Shown: positions 1 to 11,565, counted from the first letter of the stretch. The stretch: 64,000 nt of DNA from Azorinus chamasolen (GCA_963576725.1 OY755244.1:37560855-37624854); one strand, 5' to 3'. Translations and numbers: made by a program. Notes: a model not told the origin generated them from the sequence alone.

Positions 1-303
1 AAAACAGGAACAACACATCAAAGAGATACAAACTGTACTAGTCAATAACATTACCCCATTGAAAACGAGTTACTATAGCTGTCGTTTGCAAACAGTGTAA
101 ACCAAGATCAGAGGGCACTGATCAGGGTCTGCACTGCATGTCATTCAAGATCCTCTCACAAATCATACCCTTTCTCACAGAATGGACTCTACCATAAAAC
201 CATGGTATACCATTCCACTTTGGAAATTAAGTATTCAAACGGTTTATCCTCTTTGAACCAAACCTTTCCCGAGTTTCCTTATTTATTACAAGGATCTTAA
301 CTT
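1..303. repeat. Decayed family E fragment
   Basis: An E-type hairpin (AAACAGTGTAAACC...GGTCTGCACTG) lies near 85-160, followed by E tail sequence to about 250. Left end cut by the window. No coding sequence seen. Confidence 0.55.
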
Positions 304-523
304 TTAACCCATTCCCTCACAGGCTATTTTAGACACAGTCTCTATGAATAAACCTACTGAAAAGGAGCATTTACTAGCAGAAAGGAAAACTTCAGAATTG
401 TGTAGTTTTGAAACCATTGTGATAAATAGAGCATTTGCTCTTCCGGAGCTCATATGCTCTATTTATCACAATGGTTTCAAAAAGCAACTTTAATTTTACA
501 GTGAATATGAGGGAATTGGTTAA
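304..523 (-). mobile_element. Family C MITE
   Basis: TTAA-bounded copy in reverse orientation, with a damaged C hairpin (GAAACCATTGTGATAAATAGAGC) at about 410-478. Confidence 0.75.
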
Positions 524-694
524 ACAATCGGACCATAATATATATTGCTGGATTCTAGGTGGTTTTTTTTTTTTTATCCTTTTGTATCAACAAGAGTCAT
601 GATGGCCCTTAGATATCCTTCACCTGACTGTATTGTAGCACTAGATAGAGGTGAATTAGACACAACCATCAACAGAAAATGAAGATTATAGGGT

Positions 695-952
695 AAATTA
701 CCCTTTTCCTCATATAAACCCATTTTAATGCATTTGCAAACAGAGTAGACCCAGATCAGACGGCTCCTATACTAGAGCCGTCTGATCAGGGTCTGTTCTG
801 TTTGATAATGGAGTTTGATAGATCGATTTCTTTAGTTTCTAAAATGGTTATAATGTTCCACCTTCCATATTTCATTATACCTATATTTTTCCATGAATAT
901 TCAGTAGGTATTGAAATTTAGAATAAATATAGAACACCAGGGAAAGGGTTAA
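695..952 (+). mobile_element. Family A MITE
   Basis: Hairpin at 736-805, then the A tail (TTCTTTAGTTTCTAAAATGG, CATGAATATTCAGTAGG), ending AAAGGGTTAA. Confidence 0.8.
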
Positions 953-964
953 GAGAGGGTTTAG

Positions 965-1545
965 CAACTACAACCATCTGTACCAAAAGTCTCACAAAAC
1001 TAATTATACAACAATCTGCGCCAAAAGTCTCCAAAAATTAATTATACCCATCCATGCGAAAAGTTTCACAAAACTAATGATACATCCAACATCCATCTGC
1101 TACAAAATGTGACAACCGCCAGTGCAAAGTGTCTCATAAAACTTATATTATAACAATCAGTGCCAAAAGTCTCACAAATTTAATTATGTAACCATCTGCA
1201 CCAAAAGTCTCACAAAACTAGTTGTATAACCATCTGCACTAAAAGTCTCACAAAACTAGTTATGTAACCATCTGCACCAAAAGTCTCACAAAACATTAAT
1301 AACAACCATCTGTACACTGTCTCGCTAAAGTGACACAATCATCTGCATCAAAAGTCTAGCAAAAGCAATACTATATACAATGTATTTATTCTTCATATGT
1401 TCCAAAAGTCTCACAGAACTAATATTACAACCATCTGTGACAAAAGTCTCACAAAGCTAATACTACAAACATCGGGTGACAAAAGTCTCACATACTACTA
1501 ATATTTAAAATCATCTGTGAGAAATATTTTAGTCACAAAGCTAAT
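965..1545. repeat. Minisatellite, 38-41-bp unit
   Basis: About 13 diverged direct copies of a unit containing CCATCTGCACCAAAAGTCTC and ACAAAACTAATTAT. Spacing is 38-41 bp in the best part (1190-1310); some intervals are larger. No coding potential. Confidence 0.85.
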
Positions 1546-1630
1546 ATTAATTGCAATTCCGGACAGTATCAACGGGGTTTAATGTTAATCAAATCCTATC
1601 CAGGCCTGGTTACAGTGTACTGATGGCAAA

Positions 1631-1869
1631 TTAACCATTTACCTGTTGAGCATTCAAGTAAGAAATTATAAATGACACCATGAATATTCATTAGCTGATT
1701 CCTTATGAAGGGATCATGAACACAAGATGTTTTGGTATTGGTAGAAAATGTAAAATCAGACCTATACAATTTTAAAAGCAAACAGAGTAGACCCTTATCT
1801 GAAAGGGTTTCTATGGAAGCGATCTGATCTGGGTCTACTCTATGTGCAAAGGCATATAAACACTATTAA
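1631..1869 (+). mobile_element. Family B MITE
   Basis: Starts TTAACCATTTACC, with the B block CATTCAAGTAAGAAATTAT, and a hairpin at about 1780-1843. Its closing TTAA (1866-1869) is also the opening TTAA of the next element. Confidence 0.8.
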
Positions 1870-2102
1870 CCCATTCTCGCATATTGACGCCTATTGAAAC
1901 CTCTGTAAAAGTCACTTTGTGAAACCCATTGCGATAAATAGAGCATTTGCTCCTATGGAGCAAAATTTTATGCTCTATTTATCACAATGGTTTCAAAACT
2001 ACACAATTCTGAAAAATTCCTTTTCTCTAGGTAAATGCTCCTTTTTGGTCGATTTAATCAAAGGGGTTGGATCTAAAAATTGCCTATGCGGGAATAGGTT
2101 AA
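1866..2102 (+). mobile_element. Family C MITE
   Basis: TTAA-bounded, with the C hairpin at about 1921-1996 and the tail AATGCTCC...GGTTGGATCTAAAA. Confidence 0.85.
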
Positions 2103-2279
2103 GAGGAGTTTGTATGAAGTAAAGGGTTGAGCAAGTGACACTTGGGCTTTTACAAACAGTGTACATGTAGTCTCAGCAGACCAGTCTCATTCTAGGAATG
2201 TGGTGTGTCTTAGAGCAGCTTTAACACAGTGTAACTTTCTTCAAACATCAGCAACTGAATCCTGTCCTTCATATAGACA

Positions 2280-2446
2280 GACGTCTCTTCATACCTTTGC
2301 AAACAGATTAGACCCAGATCAGACGGCTCCTATAGGAGCCGTCTGATCAGGGTCTGCTCTGTTTGCCTATGGAATTAATATAGATGTGATTTTTTAAGAG
2401 TTTTAGCCGAGGTAAAAATATCCTGTAACAGGGGAAGGGTTAGATA
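2280..2446 (+). mobile_element. Family A-type MITE, shortened
   Basis: Well-preserved hairpin at about 2300-2368 with short, diverged flanks ending GGGAAGGGTTAG. Confidence 0.6.
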
Positions 2447-2493
2447 TTTTTCATGGTCTTATATATACACTGCAAACAGTACAGACCCTGATC

Positions 2494-2642
2494 CACAGGG
2501 GGCCATTTCGTGAGTCTTAAGATGGTCTAACAAGACAAAAAATTGATTGGGTCGATTTAGTGTTATAATATAACACTAAATCGACCCAATCAATTTTTTT
2601 GACTTTTAGACCATCTTAAGACCCACGAAATGACCCCCTGTG
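2494..2642. mobile_element. CACAGG-end MITE, 149 bp, 8-bp target duplication
   Basis: Near-perfect fold-back starting CACAGGGGGCCATTTCG and ending with its reverse complement. Flanked by identical 8-bp CCCTGATC at 2486-2493 and 2643-2650. Inserted in the arm of another MITE hairpin. Eight-bp duplications occur in the hAT, P and KDZ superfamilies; which applies is open. Confidence 0.88.
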
Positions 2643-2969
2643 CCCTGATCATGTAACATTCTAACCCAGCTTACCTAAGGTTATGCTATTCACGAATGTT
2701 GCCCATCATTCCATTTTTACAACCTATTTTAAACAATTTGCAACGCTTCATATATGTTATTTTATAATTATCAGAGCAAATAACCGTCAATATTTTATCA
2801 ACCCAATCAGCATTCTAGGACTTTTTTAATATGCTTCACCAGTAAATTATCACAGTCAGTCTAGCGTAATGAACCAAAAACATTTACTAGATACTAAAAA
2901 GTAATGCAGTACATTTTCAGAAGCCCAGATAATTTATAAGATGTGTAAATGTTTTTTCAAGAGTACGGT

Positions 2970-3180
2970 ATAACTATGCAGTCTTAAGCAGAAATTCATT
3001 TATTGAGCACAGGAGTGTTAGAAAGCAGGTGGTTGCTTAATGCAGGACAAAAGTAATGCAGAAAGCTCCTATAGGAGCTTTCTGCATTACTTTTGACCTG
3101 CATTAAGCTACCACCTGCCTAATATAGATGCATAAATAGACCTATTTTTGGCAGCCGCTAAGAGTAGGCTTTACTATAGC
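2970..3180. mobile_element. MITE with AGCTTAATGCAGG hairpin core
   Basis: Long palindrome at about 3028-3118 (GCAGGTGGTTGCTTAATGCAGG and its complement), with weaker outer inverted repeats. Confidence 0.7.
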
Positions 3181-3290
3181 TCCTTTATTTCACCACCAAA
3201 CCATATTATTCATATGTTGTGACAATTCTAAAGAGTGGTCACACCATAGGGTTTGGTGGAGAAATGATTACTTTTCAGTATTTAAATACA
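3180..3290. mobile_element. Partial MITE with CACCAAACCCTATG hairpin core
   Basis: Contains CACCACCAAACCATATTATT and TCTAAAGAGTGGTCACACCAT...TTTGGTGGAGAAATGA, a broken copy of the hairpin seen whole at 20020-20115. Confidence 0.55.
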
Positions 3291-3410
3291 AACCTTATGT
3301 GTATTGCATTTTATTGTAATTATCCTATTTATTCTACATATTTGATACCCAATCTCACTTTTCTACAAGCTGAATACAACCGAACCTGTCTAAAGCAGCT
3401 ATAAAAAAAA

Positions 3411-3545
3411 GTCTGTAAGTCAGGCAGTAGCTTAATGCAGGTCAAAATTAATGCAGAAATCTCCTATTGGAGCTTTCTACATTACTTTTGCCCTGCATTA
3501 AGCAACCATCTACTTTTTAATGCTCCTGTTCAATAAATGAATGAT
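3411..3545. mobile_element. MITE with AGCTTAATGCAGG hairpin core
   Basis: Palindrome from GTAGCTTAATGCAGGTC to GCCCTGCATTAAGC at about 3425-3515; same core as at 2970-3180. Confidence 0.7.
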
Positions 3546-3548
3546 CAC

Positions 3549-3807
3549 TTAACCCTTTACTCCATGAATATTCATGTTAGAAATAATTACATCATGAATA
3601 TTAATTAAGATTCATTGTTATGACAGCACAATGCTATGGACACGGGAATTTTTGGCTGAGGCAGAAACTGTAGAATCGTATCTATAATACATAATAAGCA
3701 AACAGAGCAGACCCTGATCAGACGGCTCCTATATATAGAAGCCATCTGGTTTGAGTCTACTCTGTTTGCAAAGGTGTAGAAAGGGCGTATTTATTGAGTA
3801 AAGGGTT
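3549..3807 (+). mobile_element. Family B MITE
   Basis: Starts TTAACCCTTTACTCCATGAATATTCATG; hairpin at about 3699-3770; ends TTGAGTAAAGGGTTA. Confidence 0.85.
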
Positions 3808-4129
3808 ACGACAGGTTCTCCAGTAATTCAATTTAACACTACATGTATTTTGATAACTTTCATTCAATTGACATAGTAGCAAAAAGTATAGACCCAGATC
3901 AAATGGCTTTTTCAGGAGGCGTTTGATATGTGTCTGCATTATTTACCTATGTTTCTCTATACAAACACTTCTGGGTCATCATTAGGGCTACATACTCTCA
4001 CTGAGACTTAATATTTACTTTGTCAAAATACATGTATTTTGAAAGGACAAGAAATGCTTACTCCAGAGATAGAAATACCAAAGTTGTCTATAGTATACAG
4101 TTACATGTATACGCAAAGTAAAACCGGTC

Positions 4130-4379
4130 TTAACCCTTTCCCTCATATAAACGTGTTTTCATGCATTTGCAAACAGAGTAGACCCAGATCAGATGGCTCA
4201 TAGAGGAGCTGTCTGATCAGGGTCTACTCTGTTTGCTAACAGAAGTTGATAGATATGTTTTTTTGTTTTTTAAAATGTCTACAATGTTCCACTTTGCATA
4301 TTTCTTTGTAACTATTTTGTTAATGAATATTCATTAGGTATTGAAATTTGAAATAAACATAGAACAGGGAAAATGTTAA
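4130..4379 (+). mobile_element. Family A MITE, full length
   Basis: 250 bp between TTAA copies, starting TTAACCCTTTCCCTCATATA, with the hairpin at about 4166-4236 and the complete A tail. Confidence 0.88.
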
Positions 4380-4570
4380 GTGATCTTATATTGATTGGAC
4401 ACAGGAGTACTATAATGCAGGTGGTTGCTTAATACAAGGCAAAACAAATGCAAAAAGACCTATATGAGCTTTCTGCATTATTTTTGTCCTGCATTAAGCT
4501 ACCACCTGCCTTACAGATCTATCCATAATTAGACCTCCTTTTGATAGTCGCTTAAGACAGGTCTCATTGT
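4380..4570. mobile_element. MITE with AGCTTAATGCAGG hairpin core
   Basis: Palindrome about 4415-4512, slightly decayed, with the same core as at 2970-3180. Confidence 0.65.
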
Positions 4571-4639
4571 AGTTTGTTTCAGTCCTAACTCTTTGTACAC
4601 TGAAGTTTCAAAGTCAGATATGGTCAATCATTATGTTTT

Positions 4640-4802
4640 AAGGTCTAGTCCTTTCAGTGAGAAAAGATTAAATAGCTGGAAAATTTTGAATGACAAACAG
4701 TGCTGACCCTGATCTGAGGGACTCCTGTAGGAGCCTTTGGATCTTGGTCTACACTATTTGAAAATGTCAGTGTTCTGATTTCCTGCATTCAAAGGATTCA
4801 AG
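4640..4802 (+). mobile_element. Family E MITE, decayed
   Basis: E hairpin (GACAAACAGTGCTGACCCTG...GTCTACACTATTTG) at about 4694-4760, ending CTGCATTCAAAGGATTCAA. Confidence 0.6.
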
Positions 4803-4868
4803 TAAAAAGAAATTTCATAGTTCATACTTCAGTGACCGTATCCTGTTTGACAATATCAAATTGATCCT

Positions 4869-6099
4869 TTAACCCTTTCCCTCATATAAATGCCTTTAGA
4901 CACATTTGCAAAGCTCCTCTAGGAGCCATCTGATCCACAGGGGTCTGGACCGCTTCGTTGGGGTCTATATGTACTATATAATAACAAGGGTTCCAACTAG
5001 CAGAACGGATATCCGTGTACCACGAGTACACATATGACTGTAACTCATACAATTTAAATGATAATTTCGTAATTCTTTCGGCTATTTAAAGCCAATATAT
5101 TTTTCTATCAAATAAATATAATCTTATAACGGTAACTTATGAACAAGTATCAATCCAACAATGATTTTCTCAAAATTTCACGTTGTATAAGTGTCATTGA
5201 CAAACGTTCGTTCACTCCCATTTCACTATATCACAGCAATAACCTGGCAATTTGCAGTTCAAAAAATGGCCTGAGTCAATAAAACGAATCAATTCTAACA
5301 CCCACCTCCAATTATTTAGTCCCCAGCATCAAAAGAATGATGTAAAACTAGCGAGTTTTGTCAGTTTGCTTCAAATCGTCGAGGAAGGAGCCATTGTACG
5401 TGACGTCACGGATTTTCCAACTTTTCCTTCGCTCATCCAATGAAATGGCTCCATTCAAATTTGTTGCAAAATGGCAGCATCCGAAAAGAAACATAACGTC
5501 AGACGGAAAGGCCGCTGTTGCTAGTTGCTTATTTATTAAGACGACAAAACAAATGGAGATTGGTGATATAATTGGGTTCTTTTATTGAACCACGCCATCT
5601 TTTGAACTGAAAATCGCCAGGTTATGGCTGTGATATAGTGAAACCGGAGTGAACGAACGTTTGTCAATGACCCAGAAAACACGTGAAATTTTGAGAAAAT
5701 CGTTGTTGGATTGATAATTGCGCGTAAGTTACCGTGAGAAGATTATATTTTTCTGATAGTAAAATATATTGGCTTTCAATAGCCGAAAGAATTACAAAAT
5801 TATCATTGAAATTGCAAGAGTTACATTCATATTTGTACAAGTGGTACACGAGTGTCCGTTCTGCTAGTTGGAACCCTTGTTATTATATATAGTACATATA
5901 GACCCCCATGAAGCGGTCCAGACCCCTGTGATCTGATCAGGGTCTACTCAGTTTGCTAATGGAATTTGAAAGATCTGTTTCTTTACTTTCTAAAATGGCT
6001 ACAATTTTCCACCTTCCATATTTCATTAGAACTGTTTTTTCCATGAATATTCAGTAGGTATTGAAATTTGAAATAAACATAGAACAGGGAAAGGGTTAA
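4869..6099 (+). mobile_element. Family A MITE, split by a 995-bp insertion
   Basis: A half-element from TTAA 4869 resumes at 5931 and ends TTAA 6096-6099. With the insert and its 8-bp duplication removed it is 228 bp. Confidence 0.85.
4936..5930. mobile_element. CACAGG-end inverted-repeat transposon, 995 bp, 8-bp target duplication
   Basis: Both ends start CACAGGGGTCTGGACCGCTTC and form inverted repeats of about 330 bp (4936-5266 and 5595-5930), with a 330-bp middle. Flanked by identical 8-bp ATCTGATC (4928-4935, 5931-5938). The middle has no transposase-like frame, so the element is non-autonomous. Confidence 0.92.
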
Positions 6100-6138
6100 A
6101 TGCTGACTCAAAAAGCAGAATTTATTTTGTTCATCATT

Positions 6139-6351
6139 TTTAAACCCTTTCAACACTGAATTATCACAGTGGAATAGTCCATAGTTGTTTATTGACAGAG
6201 TCCATACAATACACAAAGGTAACATCTGTGATAGGACTTTAATGACAAAGAGTGCAGCCCCTGATCAGAGGGCTCCTCTAGGAGCCCTCTGATCTGGGAC
6301 TACACTGTTTGCAAATGACGGTGCACTCGTTTCCCACGTTCAAAGAGTTAA
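6139..6351 (+). mobile_element. Family E MITE
   Basis: Starts TTAAACCCTTTCAACACTGAA; well-paired hairpin at 6243-6312; ends CGTTCAAAGAGTTAA. Confidence 0.8.
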
Positions 6352-6359
6352 CAATGGGA

Positions 6360-6515
6360 GCCCATTCAGTATCATAGATTTAAATTGGTTACACTGAATT
6401 TGCCATGACAAACAGTGCAGACTCTGATCATAGAACTATTAGAGGAGCCCCCTAATCTGAGTCTGCAAAGTTTGCAAACACCATTTACTTTGTTTTCCAC
6501 CATTTAAAGGGTTAA
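6360..6515 (+). mobile_element. Family E MITE, second adjacent copy
   Basis: Diverged E copy directly behind the previous one; hairpin at about 6408-6478; ends AAAGGGTTAA. Confidence 0.65.
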
Positions 6516-6561
6516 AATCTCATCATAGGCATACTTGCGTAACCAAAATTCCCTAATTAGA

Positions 6562-6640
6562 TACCTTTGCAAACAGGCCAGACCCAGATCAGACTTCTCC
6601 TGTAGGAGCAATCTGATCAGGGTCTACTCTGTTTACAAAA
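6562..6640. mobile_element. Hairpin-only MITE fragment
   Basis: Isolated A/B-type palindrome between CTTTGCAAACAGGCCAGACC and GTCTACTCTGTTTAC, with no matching ends. Confidence 0.5.
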
Positions 6641-6642
6641 CT

Positions 6643-6935
6643 TTAACCCTTTACTCCATAAATACTCCTTTCTACGCCTTTGCGAACAGAGTAGACCCAG
6701 ACCAGACAGCTCCTATAGGAGCCATCTGATCAGGAGCTATCTGATCAGGGTCTGCTCTGTTTGCTTATGATATAATATAGATATGATTCTACAGTTTCTG
6801 TCATGGCTTAAAAAAATCCTAATTTTTGTCCATGTGCAATTATAACAATTAATCTAATTAATATTCATGACATCATTATTTCTTACATGAATTCTCATCG
6901 GGGGAGTAGGGGAGGGGGAAATGCTTATCTATAGA
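6643..6935 (-). mobile_element. Family B MITE
   Basis: Reverse copy starting TTAACCCTTTACTCCATAAA. The right hairpin arm carries an 18-bp local duplication (CATCTGATCAGGAGCTATCT). The far end is degraded. Confidence 0.7.
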
Positions 6936-6953
6936 GTACATGGTTAACACATT

Positions 6954-7185
6954 GCTCCATAAATACGCATTTCTATGCCTCTGTAATAACCACTTCTTGA
7001 AACCATTGTGATAAATAGAGCATTTGCTCCTATAGGCGCAAAATTTTAATGCTCTATTTATCACAATGGTTTCAAACTACAAAATTCTAAAAATTTACTT
7101 TTCTCTAGTACCGGTAAATGCTCCTTTTGGGTAGATTCATTGAAAGAGGTTGGGTCTAAAAATAGCCTATGGAGGAATGGGTTAA
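6954..7185 (+). mobile_element. Family C MITE, full length
   Basis: TTAA-bounded; C hairpin at about 6997-7075; tail GGTTGGGTCTAAAAATAGCC; ends ATGGGTTAA. Confidence 0.85.
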
Positions 7186-7429
7186 TTTACTCATTTTATC
7201 TGCACCTCTATTATCTGCACAGTCAGCTGCAGTACTATAAGTATTCTAAGTATTTACCCCTTCAACAATAAAAGAATATTTTCTTCCTTTTTATTCACTG
7301 CAGTGTTACAGTGTCAAACAATTGGGTTTTTTATGTCACAGAAAAAAAGTATTAATTTCAAGTCAGTCATCTACAAACAAAAGAAATTTGAACTAGAGAT
7401 TTCTGTACATGGAAAATCTAAACCAACAC

Positions 7430-7850
7430 TCAGACCTACAGATAATTGAGTAGTATATATGAAAATACTAAAATTGTCATTTCTCCACAAAAAAACACAT
7501 TGTGACCATTCTTTAAAATTTAACCCTTTCCCTGTTGAATATTCATGTAAGAAATAATGACCTCATGAATATTTATTAGCTGAATACCTATAATGGCATA
7601 TGTACACAAGAATTTTTAGTAATGGCAGAAAGAGTCGAGATCTATTATAGTTTCATAAGCAAACAGCGTAGACCCTGAACAGACAGCTTCTAGTGGATAG
7701 AGCCATTCTGATCTGAGTCTACTCTGTAAATTTAACGCATGAAAAGGTGTCTCTATCAGGAAAGGATCAATTAGAAATGCCACTTCTGTTGTAAAGAGTG
7801 ATTACAACATTATGGTTTGATGGAGAAATAAGTGCTATAATTGAAAACAA
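7430..7850. mobile_element. CACCAAACCC-core MITE, split by a family B insertion
   Basis: Left arm at 7430-7519 (ATTTCTCCACAAAAAAACAC, GTGACCATTCTTTAAAATT) and right arm at about 7771-7845 (GATGGAGAAATAAG), with a B element in the loop. Confidence 0.65.
7520..7770 (+). mobile_element. Family B MITE, nested in a hairpin loop
   Basis: From TTAACCCTTTCCCTGTTGAA with the B block to AGGAAAGGATCAA (one TTAA mutated to TCAA). Confidence 0.75.
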
Positions 7851-8068
7851 GAGTTACGCATGCCAGTGCCAATGCTCACCTGTTCAATTGTAGCCCATAG
7901 TGCGATAGATAAAAAGTGTGCGAAATTTCATACGATTTGAATGGATAGAAAATAAGTAAGAGCAAATGTTAAAGTTTCCAGACTACAAAGAACATTACAC
8001 TCCTGTGATGATGATGCCAACGCAGACGCCAGAGTAACTACAATAGCTCGTATTATTTTCTTCTAAAA
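7849..8068. mobile_element. Short Helentron-like element
   Basis: Begins AACAAGAGTTACGCATGCC...GCTCACC, carries GACGCCAGAGTAACTACAA, and ends near ATAGCTCGTATTATTTTCTTC, an arrangement like non-autonomous Helitron-type elements of bivalves. No terminal hairpin pairing could be confirmed. Confidence 0.4.
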
Positions 8069-8089
8069 AACATAATGCTAAGTTAATTT

Positions 8090-8506
8090 TAAACCCTTTA
8101 CATGACATAAACACCTTTTCAAACAGTGTTACTGAGACTCAGATCATATCCTATAGGAGCCTGTCTATCTTAATGAGGGCCTGCTCTGTTTGCTTATCAA
8201 ATTATACAGCTCATCTGATTACCAGAGCTACAGATAACTGTGCGTACTCAAATACTAAAATCGTCATTTCTCCACCAAACCCTATGCTGTGACCACTCTT
8301 TAGAATCGTCTCGAAGAGTCAATTCTAAAGAGTCAGGTAACAACATAGCGTTTGGTGGAGAAATAAAGAATTTATACTTGTACATATTGTAATTTACGCA
8401 TCTTATCTGGAGCTCTGTGATTACAATTTCTACTATGCCAAAAACAATAAAAATTCATAATGTCATCATAATTTCACATGAATATTCATGAGGTAAATGG
8501 TTTTTT
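8090..8506 (-). mobile_element. Family B MITE, split by a CACCAAACCC-core element
   Basis: Left part to about 8222, right part from about 8418 with CACATGAATATTCATGAGGT; hairpin decayed. Confidence 0.6.
8223..8417. mobile_element. CACCAAACCC-core MITE
   Basis: Ends CAGAGCTACAGATAA / TTATCTGGAGCTCTG; central hairpin of CACCAAACCCTATG, TGACCACTCTTTAGAATCGT and complements. Confidence 0.8.
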
Positions 8507-8755
8507 AGGCACCTTATCTTAGAACTGCATCTGAAACATCACCAGACACAGATGCTGGTCAGAATTTATTAACACCAAATAAGATCATTTGATCTCATTC
8601 TACACAATGTTTGCATGGTCCTGATGCGCCAGTTTTTGTGTGAAACAAATTATTAATTGGTATGAAACAAGACATTCCAGCCTATTATCATAAAGCGACA
8701 AAACACCTTACAAGGACAGGAACTCAGTTTAGACAGTCCAAAGCATCTGCTAATA

Positions 8756-8952
8756 CTAACCCTTTCCTTCATATTTACAAAAACCTTTGTAAACAGAGTA
8801 GACCCAGATCATATGGCTCCTGCAGGAACTGTCTGATCAAGGTCAACTCTGTTTGTCTATGAAATAATCAAGATATAATTCTACTATTTCTGTCATGGTT
8901 AAATATTCCCTTGATCAAAATGCCATTATAAAAATTGATCCAATTACATTAA
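8756..8952 (-). mobile_element. Family B MITE, truncated
   Basis: Starts CTAACCCTTTCCTTCATA; hairpin at about 8790-8858; far end lost. Confidence 0.6.
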
Positions 8953-9022
8953 CTTTGTGATGGAGAAAAGTGTCAACAGAAACAAAATTAATGAAATCAA
9001 CAACTCCACTAAGATATATATG

Positions 9023-10455
9023 AAACTAGAGGTTTTTGTCACAAAAACGGATGTCTCCCTCCTAATAAAAACAATATGTAAAGGGAAATCACTAAAAATG
9101 TTATGGATCTGATGAATGATACTTCCCCTCATTATGCACTTTCCAAACAAATTGATAACAGCTAATAACTCTAAAAATATTGATACCAGAGTTATGGCCC
9201 TTGTGCATGACACTTACTTTCATCATGCCCTTTCCATAAATAAAATGTCATTCCAATAGCATCAGTCGAACAGGAGTTATTGATCGGACAAAAATGTAAC
9301 AAAGGGCAATAACTCCGAATGTATTGAAGCCAGAGTTATGGCCCTTGTTCATGACACTTTCTCTCATCATGCTCTCTCCATGTATGAAGTTTCAATACGA
9401 TGGCAAGAGCCATGTAGGAGTTATCGTCCGGACAAGAAAGCGTTAAACAAATGTACAAGGGGCAATAACTCTAAATTTATTGAAGCCCAAGTTATGGATC
9501 CTGTGCATGACACTTTCTCTTATGATCTTTCCATGTATGAAGTTTCACTCCAATGGCATGTGCCATAAAGGAGTTATCGTCCTGACAAAAAAAATTGTGA
9601 TTTTTTTTACAAAGGGCAATAACTCCAATATTAGTGAAGCCAGAGTTATGGACCTTGTACATGACACTTCCTCTCATCATGATCTTTCCATATATGAAGT
9701 TTCAATCCAATGGCATGAGCCATATAGGAGTTATCGTCCAGACAAAAAAGTGTGATTTTTTTACAAGGGGCAATAACTCCTATATTAGTGAAGCCAGAGT
9801 TATGGATCTTGTGCATGACACTTCCACTCATTATGCTCTTTCCATATATGAAGTTTCAATCCAATGGCATGAGTCATATAGGAGTTATCGTCCGGACAAA
9901 AAAGTGTGAATTTGTTTACAAGGGGCAATAACTCCTATATTAGTGAAGCCAAAGTTATGGACCTTATGCATGACACTTCCTCTCATCATGATCTTTCCAT
10001 ATATGAAGTTTCAATCCAATGGCATGAGCCATATAGGAGTTATCGTCCTGACAAAAAAGTGTGGATTTTTTTACAAGGGGCAATAACTCCTATATTAGTG
10101 AAGCCAGAGTTATGGACCTTGTGCATGACACTTCCTCTCATTATGCTCTTTCCATATATGAAGTTTCAATCCAATGGCATGAGTCATATAGGAGTTATCG
10201 TCCGGACAAAAAAGTGTGAATTTTTTTTACAAGGGGCAATAACTCCTATATTAGTGAAGCCAGAGTTATGGACCTTGTGCATGACACTTCCTCTCATTAT
10301 GCTCTTTCCATATATGAAGTTTCAATCAACTGGCATCAGGCATATTGAAGTTATCGTCCGGACAAAAAGTGTGACGGACAGACGGACAGACAGACAGACA
10401 GACAACTCTCACGAAAACAATATGTCTCCCCCATATAAATATGGGGGGAGACATA
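9023..10455 (+). mobile_element. Helentron/pearl-like element 1
   Basis: Begins AACTAGAGGTTTTTGTCAC with a small palindrome (GTTTTTGTCACAAAAAC). It contains eight direct monomers; the anchor CAATAACTCC recurs at 9307, 9463, 9617, 9771, 9926, 10081 and 10237, a period of 154-156 bp, with a diverged first unit near 9163. A GACGGACAGACAGACA microsatellite follows (about 10374-10402), then a terminal hairpin TGTCTCCCCCATATA...GGGGGAGACA. This order matches bivalve 'pearl'/Helentron-type non-autonomous elements. The frame at 9906-10559 is the monomer array, not a gene. Confidence 0.8.
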
Positions 10456-10487
10456 ATAATCACAATTTCACTTCACTCAAAATTACC

Positions 10488-10669
10488 CCTTTCAATGCTG
10501 AAACAACATGTATAGCGTACAATCAGTGTGAAAGGCTTAAACTTGCTCAAGAATTTTAAATGACAAACAGTGCAGACCTTGATCAGAGGGCTCTTCTAGG
10601 AGCCCTCTGATCTGGGTCTACACTGTTTGAAAATGCTAGTGCATGCATATCTTGCATTGAAATGGTTAA
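10488..10669 (+). mobile_element. Family E MITE
   Basis: Starts ACCCCTTTCAATGCTGAAAC; hairpin at about 10562-10630; ends AAATGGTTAA. Confidence 0.75.
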
Positions 10670-10999
10670 GATATTACATCACACAATCCATATCCCTCTC
10701 CAGGGCAATACTGAACGAATTCCAACAAAACTAACATATCCACTTCCATTTATCCCATTTGCTACAATATTCTGCAGAAATACACCAAAATCAACTTCAA
10801 ACATTATTCAACCATTACAAACTTCACAGAGTTATAATATAATCTGCACATAGACACAATTTCATCCTCACGAAAATTACTGCTCTGTATTAAATCAGCT
10901 GTTTTCACTCTTTGTTTGTACACACCATCTGATGTACCTGCTCATACATCCTTGAACTTTAACAAGTGTTTGCTAGGGGAAGTAACTCTTAGGGAATTA

Positions 11000-11245
11000 A
11001 ATTCTTTGAAATAAAAGTAATGTCGTCTGCAAAAATTGTCATCAGCTACATATTTTTCTTTCATTTCCCTTTACCAATACAATACATTCAGAGAGTCAAG
11101 GCAAACAGTTTGGATCCTGAGAATATGTCATTGTTACTCTGATCTGGATCTAAACTGTTCGCATAGGCCATCTCAAACTCACAGCCAGTGTATACACAAG
11201 CGTTTTATACTGAAAGTGAGGGGAAGTAATTCTTAGTGAATTAAC
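11000..11245 (-). mobile_element. Family F MITE, decayed
   Basis: GTCGTCTGCAAAAATTGTC near 11022, then AAACAGTTTGGATCCTGAG and GATCTGGATCTAAACTGTTC. F layout with a degraded palindrome centre. Confidence 0.6.
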
Positions 11246-11474
11246 CTTCAAGGTCAGTATCCGTAGCATTCTTCCTACCTGTCAAGGAGAGAGGCAAGTG
11301 CTAAACTGGGGCTTCAGCAAGTCTGTTTTTCACATTTCACTTGCTGCTTGCTAAATCTCGTACTGAATTCATCAATACCAGAATCCTGATCATAAATCGG
11401 AAATGGATGCATGCACAGTGTGATTACCCCCTCTAAAGCAGAATTCTAGTAGATAAAAATTTAGATACTATTAG

Positions 11475-11545
11475 GCAGCCGGCAGCTTAATGCAGAGTGA
11501 AAAGTCATGAAAAAAGCTTCCTGCATTAAGCTACCACCTGTCAGT
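11475..11545. mobile_element. AGCTTAATGCAG hairpin fragment
   Basis: Short palindrome CAGCTTAATGCAGAG...CTGCATTAAGCTACCACC; the inner arms are mostly lost. Confidence 0.5.
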
Positions 11546-11565
11546 TGCAAATAGTGAATATTCTA

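Noticed and set aside
5252..5588. Short frames in the middle of the 995-bp element as a transposase remnant
   Set aside because: Only 63-76 residues, overlapping, with no transposase motif, and partly inside the inverted repeats.
9338..10559. Overlapping frames up to 217 residues with a repeating peptide
   Set aside because: The repeat is the 154-156-bp monomer array of Helentron-like element 1; frames shift between monomers.
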